From Chara braunii (lineage: Eukaryota; Streptophyta; Charophyceae; Charales; Characeae): 23,320 bases of DNA. Where the stretch lies: the NCBI GenBank assembly GCA_003427395.1, contig BFEA01000002.1, positions 1,294,158-1,317,477 of the forward strand, read 5' to 3'. Positions 1 through 8,246 of the stretch are shown one piece after another. Numbering within the stretch: the stretch's first letter is position 1; every line of letters begins with the position of its first letter. The notes below the pieces were generated by a model. It did not search any database, was not told the DNA's origin, and worked only from the letters and a program-made list of their open reading frames with translations. Position numbers and translations under genes: made by a program.

Positions 1-538
1 TTTCTTCTTTCCCCTACCATCCTTTCCTTCCCTTTCTCCCTTCTCCATCCTCCCGTCCCCCACGCATAACTACTGAAGGCATACACATGAGCATCATAAA
101 GAGAACAGACCATCGTAAAGAGAACAGACAAAATATTCCCCTCCCCTTTTACTCTGCCTCCTTTTAAACCGCCAGTACTTATTCCTGCCATTTTTCTCCG
201 ACGAGGCCTTGCATGCACACGACTTTCAGGGCATGGCGTAGTGGAGCTGAATGGCTGGTGGCGCCGGCCAAAGAAGAAAAACGCGCCGGTTCAGTTTTTT
301 TTATGGCACGCTGGGGGGAATCCGCTTCAGCTAAAGGAAACCTCCAAGTTCTGGTGACTTAATGGTGTGCACGTGGGTCGTTATGGTACACGGGGATGTG
401 GGCTGCTCGCTCTCAAACACAATCAACGTGACAAGCCTTGGAAGCACAGTAGAAGGGGTGCTGCAAAAAGAAATAAAAGAGGAAACCCAAAGAAGGCCAA
501 AGCAAGGAAAGCAAAGAAAAGACTGCAAATGGAAGAGG
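1..538. other. Gene-free left flank
   Basis: I see no supported gene here. The first 60 bases are strongly pyrimidine-rich, and 440-538 is purine-rich on the plus strand. The short open frames in this stretch on both strands have no recognisable domain. The end at 538 is set by the start of an LTR that I could align to another copy in the window. Confidence 0.6.
92..129. repeat. 19-bp tandem duplication
   Basis: Two adjacent 19-bp copies ending in AAAGAGAACAGAC (92-110 and 111-129) differ at one base. This is a simple local duplication with no coding context. Confidence 0.85.
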
Positions 539-1240
539 TGTAAGGACCTTCCAAAACACGGACCGAGTACGCTGCCGATTTCTGAATTTTGCCACTGGAA
601 TGTATGCCTTGCTGAGATTCCCGCATTCTGCTGGGTTTTCTAAGTCTGTGTGTGTGCGTGCTTGCTGGTCCATGTGCCTGTCTGAGTGCTTGTCGGCCTG
701 AGTCTGTGTGTGGCCCGCCAGGGCACTTGTTTGTTTGGGAGGCACACGGGGCCGGTACTTACCTGTAGCCGTCACTTTGAGGGTTGCAGAGGGGAAAAAC
801 ACTCAAGTGCCCGCAGGGTATCTTAGGGCACACTCAAGTAGCGTAGTGCCGGTACCAGCAGTACTTTAGTAGCGGTAGGCCGAGCAGAACAGGACAAAAA
901 GTTAGTACCTTTAGGGGTAGAAGTCCGGTAGTGTAGGTCTAGGGCCTGTAGAAGTAGTTATCAGGTCTGCAATGATGTTTCCCTCCGAAACGGAGGAGGG
1001 ACCGGTTGCTTGGGAGGCCGAGCAGCCTGGAAGTCACCGTCCAACAGGCTGGTAGGCCGCTATATCTCCTGCATTTGCTGTGTGCAAGTTTGGGCGTCAC
1101 GCTGCTGGAGCGTCTGGAGGAGCGCTAGTGTGCAACGCTGGGGAAGAGAAGCGCCCAGCCCTCCACCTTCAAATATGGTGGAAGGGGCTGGGTAGGAGGA
1201 GGATGAAGAAGGGGACTAGGGAGTAGAGCGCCAGGGGTAC

Positions 1241-1286
1241 TTACCTGGCTATGGAAGGCGCCATTACCTGGCTATGGAAGGTGCCA
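1241..1286. repeat. 23-bp tandem duplication inside the LTR
   Basis: The unit starting TTACCTGGCTATGGAAGG is present twice (1241-1263 and 1264-1286) with one mismatch. The other plus-strand family-A LTR has a single unit at the corresponding place near 20485, so the duplication appears private to this copy. Confidence 0.85.
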
Positions 1287-1640
1287 TCTTCATCTCCATG
1301 GTAGGCGCAGCATCTGGGAGGCCCCTAGTGGGATAGCGCCACATCAAGAAGGCTTCAAGGCAGGGTCAGGCATCACGGCCTGAAGAGAGGAGGACATAGC
1401 TGCTTTTGCGTTGTCGTATGAACATCGGGCAAGGCCCTTAGTAGTCGGTCATAGCCCAGACCTGTCGGAGGTGGAGGAAGATGGAGGTCATGGCTATGGT
1501 GGACCTCATTCGGGCATTGATTCTGGCTCAGCAATTCATCATTATCAGTATTGTTTATTGTTTGAATAAGAGGGGAAGATAGGGAGAAGTTGGTTGGCGA
1601 GAGAAGGGGGAATTGTCATTGGTCTTTTGCTGGTGTACAT

Positions 1641-1686
1641 CTTCTTCTTCTTCTTCTTCTTCTTCTTCTTCTTCTTCTTCTTCTTT
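1641..1686 (+). repeat. (CTT)n microsatellite in LTR
   Basis: There are about 15 uninterrupted CTT triplets. The same position in the other two family-A LTRs holds about 7 triplets (20894-20915) and an interrupted GAA tract on the plus strand (about 21125-21163). The microsatellite is therefore carried by the LTR family and varies in length between copies. Open frames through it (polyphenylalanine, polyleucine or polyserine) are artefacts of the repeat. Confidence 0.95.
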
Positions 1687-1787
1687 GGTCACTCTCTCCT
1701 CTCAAATTCATTCATCTCTTTTTGCAATTGGACAACATTGTATTTCCTTGTGCATTTGCACTTCGGAATTGGCCAGGATCGTAACAT

Positions 1788-1799
1788 TGTTATCAGAGC
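1788..1799 (+). other. Primer-binding site (tRNA-iMet type)
   Basis: The sequence TGTTATCAGAGC lies one base after the LTR end. It matches the standard plant retrotransposon site TGGTATCAGAGC, which is complementary to the 3' end of initiator tRNA-Met, at 11 of 12 bases. It would prime minus-strand DNA synthesis and fixes the orientation of the element as plus strand. Confidence 0.75.
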
Positions 1800-2066
1800 G
1801 GATTCTACTCGCTGCCGAGAGTCGACTTTGTTGCCCCAACCCTTAAACCACCAGTACACCCGAGGCTAAATGTACGAGCCAAAGTTTTGAATTTTGCCGA
1901 GCCTGAAAGCAACCGGTACCAGCTCTTGGAAAGTAGAGGTCGGTACCGGTACCGGCCTTGCTCGGATTGAGTGGTGGACCTGCTGGACTGAAAGGAGGAC
2001 AATGTCTTCACTTACTAGCCACCCAGTCAAGCTCCGACAGCCTAGTCACAAGTCCTGAACGCTATT
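1800..2066 (+). other. Putative leader region after the PBS, non-coding
   Basis: This stretch follows the primer-binding site and may be the start of the element's leader. No gag-like frame is seen. It contains a perfect 12-bp palindrome, GGTACCGGTACC, near 1940-1955. Where the element ends and unrelated DNA begins cannot be told from the window. Confidence 0.3.
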
Positions 2067-2313
2067 GCCTTCCAATTCATCCACACATGGCCCTAATTGC
2101 AACCAGATACATTCGGGAAAGAGCTAGCATCGGTGTGCACTGGGAAGAACAGGCTGACACTCTGAACCACTTTTTCCTCCCCTCTGAACCACTTTTTCCT
2201 CCCCACCTCTCACGGGAAGTGATCTCTTTTATTTCTTTTTTTTTTTCAGAATGATGATACTATTTTGTTACTTTTTGAAAATCAAAGGGAAAAAAAAAGT
2301 GAAAGGAGCCCAT
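2067..2313 (+). repeat. Diverged direct repeat block, copy 1
   Basis: This block matches 3388-3612 in the same order: an ATTGCC...CAGAT motif region, a GCTAG block, CTGGGAAGAA, CTGACACTCTGAA, CTCACGGG, GTGAT, TCAGAATGA and an A-rich end. Copy 1 has in addition an internal 22-bp duplication and a pyrimidine run ending in TTTTCAG at about 2240-2249, which resembles a 3' splice site. No protein is evident. It could be an old non-autonomous repeat; I do not recognise the family. Confidence 0.6.
2160..2203. repeat. 22-bp tandem duplication
   Basis: Two identical adjacent units, CTCTGAACCACTTTTTCC plus four more bases, lie at 2160-2181 and 2182-2203. The related block near 3500 has only one unit. 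Confidence 0.9.
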
Positions 2314-2543
2314 GAAACGGTATGCACCTGTTCGCAGTAGCGAATGCAGATCCCAGGGCTCGATCCCTAGACTTTACCTTACCTGTGTACATTACCTGTG
2401 TCGACCCCAGGAAGTGAACCCACGACCTGTGTCTGTTCCCACAGTTGGTAGACTGTCGTAGGGTCTGTAGATGATAGGGGTTCGATCTGAAGACCTGTAG
2501 CATAGTGGTCTTAGGGAGTTCTAGAAGTCGTAGCTGTAGGACC

Positions 2544-2636
2544 TCTGAAAGGTCAAGGTCGTAGCTGCTACAGTCCTGAAAGGTCAAGGTCGTAGCTGCT
2601 ACAGTCCTGAAAGGTCAAGGTCGTAGCTGCTACAGT
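2544..2636. repeat. 31-bp x 3 tandem array
   Basis: Three consecutive 31-bp units contain TGAAAGGTCAAGGTCG followed by TAGCTGCTACAGT (2544-2574, 2575-2605, 2606-2636). They are identical except at the first base. Partial degenerate copies flank the array (GTAGCTGTAGGAC near 2528, CCGAAAGGCC near 2639), so it was probably longer. The period is not a multiple of three and no coding role is apparent. Confidence 0.95.
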
Positions 2637-2852
2637 ATCCGAAAGGCCAGAGTTGAAACTTCAGGAAGGTCCTGGTACTGGCCTTTCGAAGCTGCGCACA
2701 TTTAGGCTGAGGCAAGTGGGCAAGTGGTGGAGTTTACCCGTGCTGAGTCAGTGCTCCTAGTCCCAGTCAGTCCTAGTCCAGCCAAGCAAGTACCGTACGA
2801 GACTGTGTGCACCACGGGCATGGGAACGGGCCAGACCAACGAGCTACAGAAA

Positions 2853-2859
2853 TATAAAT
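2853..2859 (+). promoter_or_regulatory. TATA-box-like element
   Basis: TATAAAT lies in a short AT-rich island inside GC-richer DNA, about 45 bases ahead of an ATG at 2902. The spacing would allow a transcription start near 2885. This rests on motif and spacing alone; it could be a decayed LTR promoter or chance. Confidence 0.2.
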
Positions 2860-2901
2860 CAAGAGCCAGCGCCCAGCCATTCATTCATTCCTGCGTAAGC
2901 C

Positions 2902-3000
2902 ATGCGGAAGCGCTGCCACAGTGACTTGTGCGAGGTGGTCTGCAGTGAGCCCGAAGACGAAGTGGGCGAGAGGAAGAGCTTAGCCATAGCGATAGGGTAG
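2902..3000 (+). CDS. Doubtful 32-residue open frame downstream of the TATA-like site
   Basis: This ATG-initiated frame of 32 codons starts MRKRCHSDLC and is acidic in the middle (EPEDEVGE). It is the first ATG after the TATA-like element at 2853 and ends in TAG. It has no recognisable domain and no splice donor that I could establish. I list it only because of the upstream motif; most likely it is not a gene. Confidence 0.1.
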   Translation: MRKRCHSDLCEVVCSEPEDEVGERKSLAIAIG

Positions 3001-3289
3001 CAGCGGCCATAGCCGCCATAGCTGTTAGGAGAGTGTAGCGTGAGTGTGCGTACGTGTGTGCAGAGTGTCGGCGGTGGGATATCCAGGGTGATCCTGTGTG
3101 TGCGAACAGAGAGTTGTACAGGCGCTGTGCCGCCATAGCCATTTGAATTGAACTTGTACCTGATTTGCGTTCTTGGTTACTATATCTCTGAGTTTTGAGT
3201 GGGCGCTTGTCGCCAGTTTGCTGCGCAACCTGTTTGCATGCATGTGAAGTGTGAAAGATAGCGAGTCTGATTGCACCCACGTTTGCCTT

Positions 3290-3797
3290 CAGATTCATTC
3301 AGACGGGCCATTATCGGAACCAGATACATTCAGGAAAGAGCTAGACTCTGGGCATCCTCACACTAGGACCTTTTTACATATTTATGGATGTGATTGCCGT
3401 CAGATGCATCCAGGTCTGGCCGTAATCGCAGTCAGATGCGTTTTGAAAGTGCTAGTGTGAGTATGCCCTGAGTGTGCCCTGGGAAGAAGGGGCCTGACAC
3501 TCTGAATCACGTCCTCCCCGCCACTCACGGGGAGTGATTTCAGAATGACGATAGGTTTCTCTTTCTTTTTGAAAAACAATGGGCGAAAAAAAAAAAAAAG
3601 AAAGGGCGCATGTTCGCCATCAGATTCATTCAGGCAGGGCCGTTATTGCAGCCAGATACATTCGGGAAAGTGGCGATGCTATTATGCCCTTACCAGAAAC
3701 GGGCTGGAGGCGGGGGGGCAGGGAGTGTGTTCAGAAAGGACAAACACCTGCTTTTTCAGCTATGCTCTGGATGTGATTGCGATCAGATTCATCCAGG
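3290..3797 (+). repeat. Dispersed paired CAGATNCATTC motif
   Basis: A 14-bp motif close to CAGATTCATTCAGG recurs in pairs spaced 31-32 bp start to start: 3290 and 3321, 3401 and 3433, 3621 and 3653, with a single clear copy at 3784. A further pair lies at 2072 (degenerate) and 2104. Between the two motifs of a pair the sequence is also similar (GGCCGTAATTGCAG-like). The family is unknown to me. Confidence 0.65.
3388..3612 (+). repeat. Diverged direct repeat block, copy 2
   Basis: This is the partner of 2067-2313, with the same block order and an A-rich end (14 or more As around 3586-3599). About 1.1 kb separates the two copies. The motif pair at its start is repeated again at 3621, directly after the A-rich end. 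Confidence 0.6.
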
Positions 3798-3819
3798 CCT
3801 GCCCGTAACTGCAATGAAA

Positions 3820-4341
3820 GGTTTTCTTTTTCCCATCATGATCCCTGCCAGCGAGGCAGGGCATTCTGCTATTTCTGCGGTCGTGCATGTGGAATGAACC
3901 AGGAGCAACACCACAGTCCATTTGCCCTTTGTTGTTGGGCGCAACGGCTTCTCCTCACATTGCACTACCGGGCCTTCCCCGGGGCGCGGGATCTTCTTGT
4001 AGCGACAAGTTCATTTTTCTGCAAGGCTGGGGCCGTGTACTGGTGGTTTAACTAAGTGTCTGAGGGCACCACTTCGGGTTAGGGTTGGAAGTTGAGGGCA
4101 AGTGGCGCAGTGTGGTATGGGGAAGCTGCCCCCACCTGACTGGGATGTGTAGGGTCAACATATGACTCCTCCAGGTTGCTTGAGTGTGAGTTTGGGGCGG
4201 CGAGACACTTGGAGAAACTTCGTGAGACAATTCTGGAGAGGCGACAGTGAGAGGCACCCACACCTGGAATCTGGACTTAAGGGAGACACTTGGCAGCTTT
4301 AGGGATCCCTTCACGTAGGCGAGCTTGAGGGAAGTGGCTAA
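3820..4341. other. No recognisable feature
   Basis: I see no gene or clear repeat here. The frame that becomes the LINE reverse transcriptase has its last upstream stop at 4339-4341, so the LINE is recognisable only from 4342. The LINE's missing 5' portion (endonuclease) is not visible in this stretch. Confidence 0.5.
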
Positions 4342-4676
4342 TTCTGCATCAAAGGACTGCTCTTTACTTCAGACAAAGGCCCTAATTATCAACAGGAAGA
4401 TGATAGGGCGATTGAACAATTCCTGGTCCCCTTAACACAGTCACAAAATGAAGAACAACGTCAACAGTTGGAAAGACCGCTAATGAAGGAGGAAATCTGG
4501 ACAGCGCTGTTACAAATGGAAGAAGACAAGACACCAGGGATAGATGGTCTCCCCAAAGAATTTTGGGAAGCAATGTGGCCAACCTTCTCTTCAGGTCTGA
4601 TGGAATTTTTTGATTCAGTCTTGGAAACAGGACAAATGGAGGAGATGGTAGGGCAAGGCATCCTTACCCTTCTATA
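4342..4676 (+). pseudogene. L1-like LINE ORF2, fragment just upstream of the RT domain
   Basis: This open frame contains LFTSDKG, then EEIWTALLQMEEDKTPGIDG and FWEAMWP. That is the typical region of plant L1-clade ORF2 proteins just before the reverse transcriptase, where KTPGIDG-like and FWK-like motifs precede the RT. It stops being LINE at ...GILTLLY, where the LTR of the family-B gypsy element begins. The frame resumes exactly at 13342 with YKKGDK, so the two parts are one gene cut by a later insertion. The N-terminal endonuclease domain is missing, so the LINE was probably 5'-truncated on insertion, as LINEs often are. It is non-functional. Confidence 0.85.
4673..4676. other. Target-site duplication, left copy (TATA)
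   Basis: TATA immediately precedes the TG of the left LTR and is repeated immediately after the CA of the right LTR (13342-13345). Removing one copy plus the element rejoins the LINE reading frame (LLY to YKKGDK) without an indel. The length of 4 bp is at the short end for Ty3/gypsy elements. Confidence 0.85.
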
Positions 4677-5604
4677 TGCAAGGAAGGTGAGCAATAGCGA
4701 ACTTCAGCAACCAAACAGCATTATACACATGAAACCAGAAAGTCGTGACTTCGAACCAAAAGCAGAATTGCATCACGAGTTTCACCAAATAAGAGCACAC
4801 CAAAAGCTCATAATTGACAATGCTGGAATAGTCTCATCATCATCAACGAAGAACCAATGTGGATATCCTGTCTGGCGCTCGGCGCCCAGACTACGAATGG
4901 CAGATGCTATCTAGCCTAGACTACAATGCCGCTGATGACGTCAACAGCTTCCCAAGTACGAGCAGACCTCGGCCAATTCCACACGCGTCAAGCACCAGGT
5001 ATGTCTCTCGTATCACTCACAACCTCCTTCAACTCACAGATGCCACTTGCACCCAAGGACCACCATGCGCCCCATCCAGCATACAGCAACGCAGCTCGGC
5101 TATGGCTGCCTGCTCCTTCCAGCTCGCCCGTGAGCGCGTGAGCCTGGCAGGCGATAGCGCAGCAGCGCTTGCGCACAAAGCAGCCAGTGCCCGAGTATCC
5201 AATGCGTAGGCAGGCCCTTCCCTATATCGAAGTGGCCTGCTGCTGCGTGCTGTGCTGCGGTTCTGGACCCCAGCCAAGAAGCTTCCTGTAAGCCCAGGGA
5301 GGCTGAGCCTCAGTCCAAGTCAACAGGCCCAGGGCCTGTGGTGGTTACCAGCACCGAACTGCCCTCAGCCTTTGTTCGGTCCACTTTGTGTATTCGGCCC
5401 AGGGCCTGCCTCTACATGCAATGCGAGGCAGCCTGGGCCTGGGCGCTTCCAACCAACTGGCGTTGCGCAACTGCCTGAAATTTCCCTAGTTGCTTAGTGA
5501 CCCCAAAATGGCCTGAGGGCCTCGGTCGGGCCTGCCTTCAATTAGGGCGGCCGACTGAGTGAAAAATAGGCCCTGTAAAGCACATCGAGGGCTTGTGCCT
5601 CGCA
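4677..5604 (-). repeat. Family-B 3' LTR
   Basis: This 928-bp repeat starts TGCAAGG and ends CTCGCA on the plus strand, and is collinear with 12416-13341. It lies on the downstream side of the minus-strand pol gene and is preceded (in element sense) by the polypurine tract, so it is the 3' LTR. Differences from the partner include single-base changes, a small indel near 5032 and an 8-bp-class indel near 5138 (GTGAGCGCGTGAGCC against GTGAGCC). Confidence 0.93.
4936..4943. promoter_or_regulatory. TGACGTCA palindrome in LTR (bZIP-type site)
   Basis: The perfect 8-bp palindrome TGACGTCA, the classical ACGT-core site for bZIP factors, lies in the left LTR. The same site is retained at 12675-12682 in the right LTR although nearby bases differ. 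A role as LTR enhancer is inference. Confidence 0.3.
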
Positions 5605-5615
5605 TTCCCTCCTCC
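5605..5615 (-). other. Polypurine tract of family-B element
   Basis: On the minus strand this reads GGAGGAGGGAA directly before the TG of the 3' LTR. A purine run at this position is the plus-strand primer of LTR retrotransposons, resistant to RNase H. It confirms the minus-strand orientation. Confidence 0.8.
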
Positions 5616-5640
5616 ATACTTCGATAGTCCTCTGAGAAGT

Positions 5641-7614
5641 TTAGTTTTCAATGATCTGGCGCTTTCCCTTCTGCAGAGACTTTTCATATTGGGTGACAAC
5701 CTGCGGAGCGGTCTGCATCAGTTCCTCCCTGGTGAGCCATCGATCCTCCTTTGGATCCGTGTGATGTCTGAACCGAACTCTGTACTGCAGCTTCGGTTTC
5801 GGAGGACGTCCTCTGCCTGTTGGTCTTGGAACTGGCATCTCCCGGTGAAAAATGATGTCGTTGATGTCAACCTCTCCATCCGTGGTTGGGGGCAGCATAG
5901 AGCGACGAGAGGGAAACTGGTCAGTCTCTCTGAACGGTGCAAGCTTAGAGGCGTGAAAAACAGGGTACGTACGTAAGTGACCAGGGATGCGAATAACATA
6001 AGACGACCTATCCAGTTCATCCCCAACAACATCTAGAATCTCCCATGGTCCAAAGTACTGCGACATGAGTTTGCAGGAGATCCCATGCTCCTGTCCCTGT
6101 TCTGAGGACTTGACCCAGACTCTCTCTCCTACCTGAAATATGGATGGGCGGTGGTGTTTGTTATCAGACTCTATCATCGCCGCCTGTGCCTTGTGCATCT
6201 GTTCAACAGCCTGCTGCATCAGCTGCTCATGTCGATAAGCAAACTCTAAAGTCCCTGGTGCAGCAGAGGGCTGGTTCTCAGGCAGTAAGAAATCCAAGGG
6301 CAGTCTAGGCTTAAAGGTTAATATCAGACTATTCAGGCTCACGCCCGTTGCGCCGTGCACCTCGTTGTTGTACAGGCTGGCAATGAGAGCAAGTTTTGCA
6401 TCCCAGTCGAGCTGATTTGGCTTGATGTAATGCCTCAGCAGGTGTTGTACAGCGCGGTTCAACTGTTCTACTTGTCCATTCGCCTCGGGATGGTTTCCTG
6501 ATGTCATCTGCAGTTGTGTTCCCTGTTCGGCAGATGCGACTTTCCACAGTTCACTTGTGAATCGCACATCACGGTCACTGACTATAGATTTTGGCAATCC
6601 AAAATCTCTAACCCAGTTCTCTTTGAACATCTTAATTACGTATTTGGTCTTAGCTGTTGCAGGCATTGCGACTAACCTAGCGTACTTACTAAATCTATCC
6701 ATGATGACATAGGCGTACCGCATACCACTCTTGCTGGTGACCAGCGTATCCACGAAGTCCATGGACAGGCTTTCGCCAGGCCTTTCCGAAATCGGAAGGG
6801 GCTTCAAAAGCCCAAGAGGAGCCTGTGTACGTGGCTTGTCCCTTTGACAGACCTGACAAGTTTCCACGTACAGCTTCGCGTCTGTCATCATCGTGGGCCA
6901 CCAGAACCGCTGCAACAAATTGGTTGCAGTCTTCTTGAAACCAAAATGTCCGGTGGCATCATGACACTCACCTAAAAACAAACTACGTAAAGACTCCCTA
7001 TCTGGCACACACAGACGTTTATTTCCTGCCTTCTCAAGGAACAGCAGTCCGTTGGCCAACTCAAACTCGACAGAAGTCACTCTGTCCTTCGCGTCGAGTC
7101 TGCGTATGATCTCATACATAAATCGGTCCTCGCGATAGGCTTCCACCATAGAGCGAGTAACATCGTCCGCAAGCCCAAACTCAGTGATCAGCGCACCAGA
7201 GAAATCTGGTCTAGGCGACAACGCATCAGCAACCTTGTTGTACTCGCCCTTGATGTACTGGGGCTCATAGTCATACTGCTTTATGACTTCAATCCAACGC
7301 TTCAGAGTGTCGGAGAGCACAGGCTGGGTTCTCATCCACTTCAGGGTCTGGTGATCAGTCCTGACATAGAAGAACCTCCCAAGGAGATAGTGCCTCCAAT
7401 GGGTGAGCGCCTTGTAGATTGCACAGAGTTCCTTCTCATAGGTGGACTTAGCCAACTTCTGAGAGGGCATCTTTTTGGACATGTACTCTACCGGCCTCAA
7501 CTTCTTCCCCTCCTGCTGCGCAAGTACGGCGCCTATGCCATATTGGCTAGCATCCGTAGTTACTACGAAAGGTTTGTCAGGATCAGGAAGTTTCAAGACC
7601 TCATGGTGTGTCAA
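5641..7614 (-). CDS. Pol C-terminal part: RNase H, integrase, chromodomain (657 aa, open)
   Basis: This is the longest open frame in the window. RNase H: TTDASQYGIGAVLAQQ at residues 19-34 with D21, KEL near 61-63 and TDHQT with D87. Integrase zinc finger: H218, H223, C253, C256 (HHCC). Integrase core: D286 (MDFV), D347 (SDRDVRF), E383 (NGQVEQLN), a D,D-35-E arrangement. GPY/F-like segment: YFGPWEILDV at 520-529, then LRTYPVFHASKLAPF. C-terminal chromodomain-like segment at about 581-643, with EVDINDI, YRVRF, DRWLTREEL and APQVVTQYE. It would remove RNA from cDNA hybrids and insert the cDNA in the nucleus, the chromodomain steering insertion to chromatin. The frame begins at TTG, not a true start: it is the continuation of a Pol frame open from about 7696 and broken further upstream by frameshifts. 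The enzymatic residues look complete, but without RT the copy cannot act alone. Confidence 0.9.
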   Translation of the reverse strand: MTHHEVLKLPDPDKPFVVTTDASQYGIGAVLAQQEGKKLRPVEYMSKKMPSQKLAKSTYEKELCAIYKALTHWRHYLLGRFFYVRTDHQTLKWMRTQPVLSDTLKRWIEVIKQYDYEPQYIKGEYNKVADALSPRPDFSGALITEFGLADDVTRSMVEAYREDRFMYEIIRRLDAKDRVTSVEFELANGLLFLEKAGNKRLCVPDRESLRSLFLGECHDATGHFGFKKTATNLLQRFWWPTMMTDAKLYVETCQVCQRDKPRTQAPLGLLKPLPISERPGESLSMDFVDTLVTSKSGMRYAYVIMDRFSKYARLVAMPATAKTKYVIKMFKENWVRDFGLPKSIVSDRDVRFTSELWKVASAEQGTQLQMTSGNHPEANGQVEQLNRAVQHLLRHYIKPNQLDWDAKLALIASLYNNEVHGATGVSLNSLILTFKPRLPLDFLLPENQPSAAPGTLEFAYRHEQLMQQAVEQMHKAQAAMIESDNKHHRPSIFQVGERVWVKSSEQGQEHGISCKLMSQYFGPWEILDVVGDELDRSSYVIRIPGHLRTYPVFHASKLAPFRETDQFPSRRSMLPPTTDGEVDINDIIFHREMPVPRPTGRGRPPKPKLQYRVRFRHHTDPKEDRWLTREELMQTAPQVVTQYEKSLQKGKRQIIEN

Positions 7615-7700
7615 CGCATGCTTCAGTTGTCTGAAAGCAGCCTCACACCTGTCTGTCCACTCCCATGGGGTGTCAAGGCGACTCGTCCGTCAAAGGGGCG

Positions 7701-7783
7701 GCCACTATGTTGTAATTCTGAACAAAATTGCGGAGTAGCCTGCCACTATGCTGTAGTTCTGAACAAAATTGCGGGAGTAGCCT
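7701..7783 (-). repeat. 41/42-bp tandem duplication that breaks RT
   Basis: Units 7701-7741 and 7742-7783 are near-identical (start GCCACTATG, contain CTGAACAAAATTGCGG). They differ at two substitutions and one base of length. In sense orientation the unit encodes GYSRNFVQNYSIVA, part of the RT connection region; the second unit repeats this in a shifted frame and ends in a stop. This is one of the lesions separating RT from RNase H. Confidence 0.9.
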
Positions 7784-8136
7784 GTCATCCCTAAGAAGGA
7801 CCTCATCTCAGTCACAGATTGAGGACGCGGCCAGTCATGAATGCTGGCCACCTTCGCGTCATCGGGCTTCAATCCCTCCGCGGAAATCTCATGACCCAAG
7901 TACAAGACACGGGTGCAGCCAAACTCACACTTCTCACCGTTGATCTTGAACTTGTGCCGTCGAAGAAGACTAAAGACTTTGTCCAAGTGCGCAACGTGCT
8001 CCTCGACAGTCTTACTAAAAATAAGTATGTCATCGAGGTACACGATGACAAACTTATCCAAGTAGTCATGAAATATCCGATTCATAGCATGCTGAAAGGT
8101 GCCAGGAGCATTGCAAAGGCCGAAAGGCATAACCAC
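7705..8136 (-). pseudogene. Reverse transcriptase, palm and thumb fragment
   Basis: The frame has FGLCNAPGTFQHAMNRIF, then YLDDILIFSK with the catalytic YxDD motif at 8029-8040, then HEISAEGLKPDDAKV and MRSFLGMTGY, all standard Ty3/gypsy RT blocks in order. It ends in the tandem duplication at 7701-7783, after which the frame is lost. The segment joining it to the N-terminal RT (8137-8246) contains YFSKIDRKSGY in one frame and then shifts frame after about 8196, with loss of a few bases. The catalytic aspartates are present but the protein is not continuous. Confidence 0.88.
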
Positions 8137-8246
8137 AAACTCGTACAGACCATACCTAGTCTGAAATGCGGTTTTGTGTTGATCCTCGGGCCGGATTGGT
8201 ACCCGGACTTTCGATCTATCTTACTGAAGTACCGACACCCTTGCAC

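Larger units (their letters stand above)
539..1786 (+). mobile_element. Family-A Ty3/gypsy-type LTR, full length, plus strand
   Basis: A 1248-bp long terminal repeat begins TGTAAGG and ends GTAACA, the TG...CA ends of LTRs. I found it by alignment to the reverse complement of 21025-22307. Matching blocks occur in the same order along the whole length: the start, a TTTTGCC block near 590, a GTGTGTGGCCCGC block near 710, a CCTCCGAAACGGAGG block near 985, the GCTATATCTCC block near 1058 and the CTT microsatellite. A third, truncated plus-strand copy is at 20265-21023. A tRNA-type primer-binding site follows one base after the end, which marks this as the 5' LTR of a plus-strand element (or what is left of one). 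No gag or pol follows directly. Homology is seen in the sequence; membership in Ty3/gypsy is inferred from the integrase next to the minus-strand copy. Confidence 0.85.

Noticed and set aside
531-538. Purine run GGAAGAGG just before the left LTR as a polypurine tract
   Set aside because: A PBS directly after the LTR marks it as a 5' LTR. The purine run lies in a longer purine-rich area and no pol lies upstream.
1590-1869. Several plus-strand open frames rich in Leu, Phe or Ser
   Set aside because: They are three-frame readings of the CTT microsatellite within an LTR, with no domain.
2345-2375. GGCTCGATCCC resembling a tRNA T-arm / B box
   Set aside because: No matching A box, acceptor stem or anticodon arm could be placed upstream.
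4076-4090. GGGTTAGGGTT resembling telomere repeat
   Set aside because: Only about one and a half units; too short for an interstitial telomere tract.
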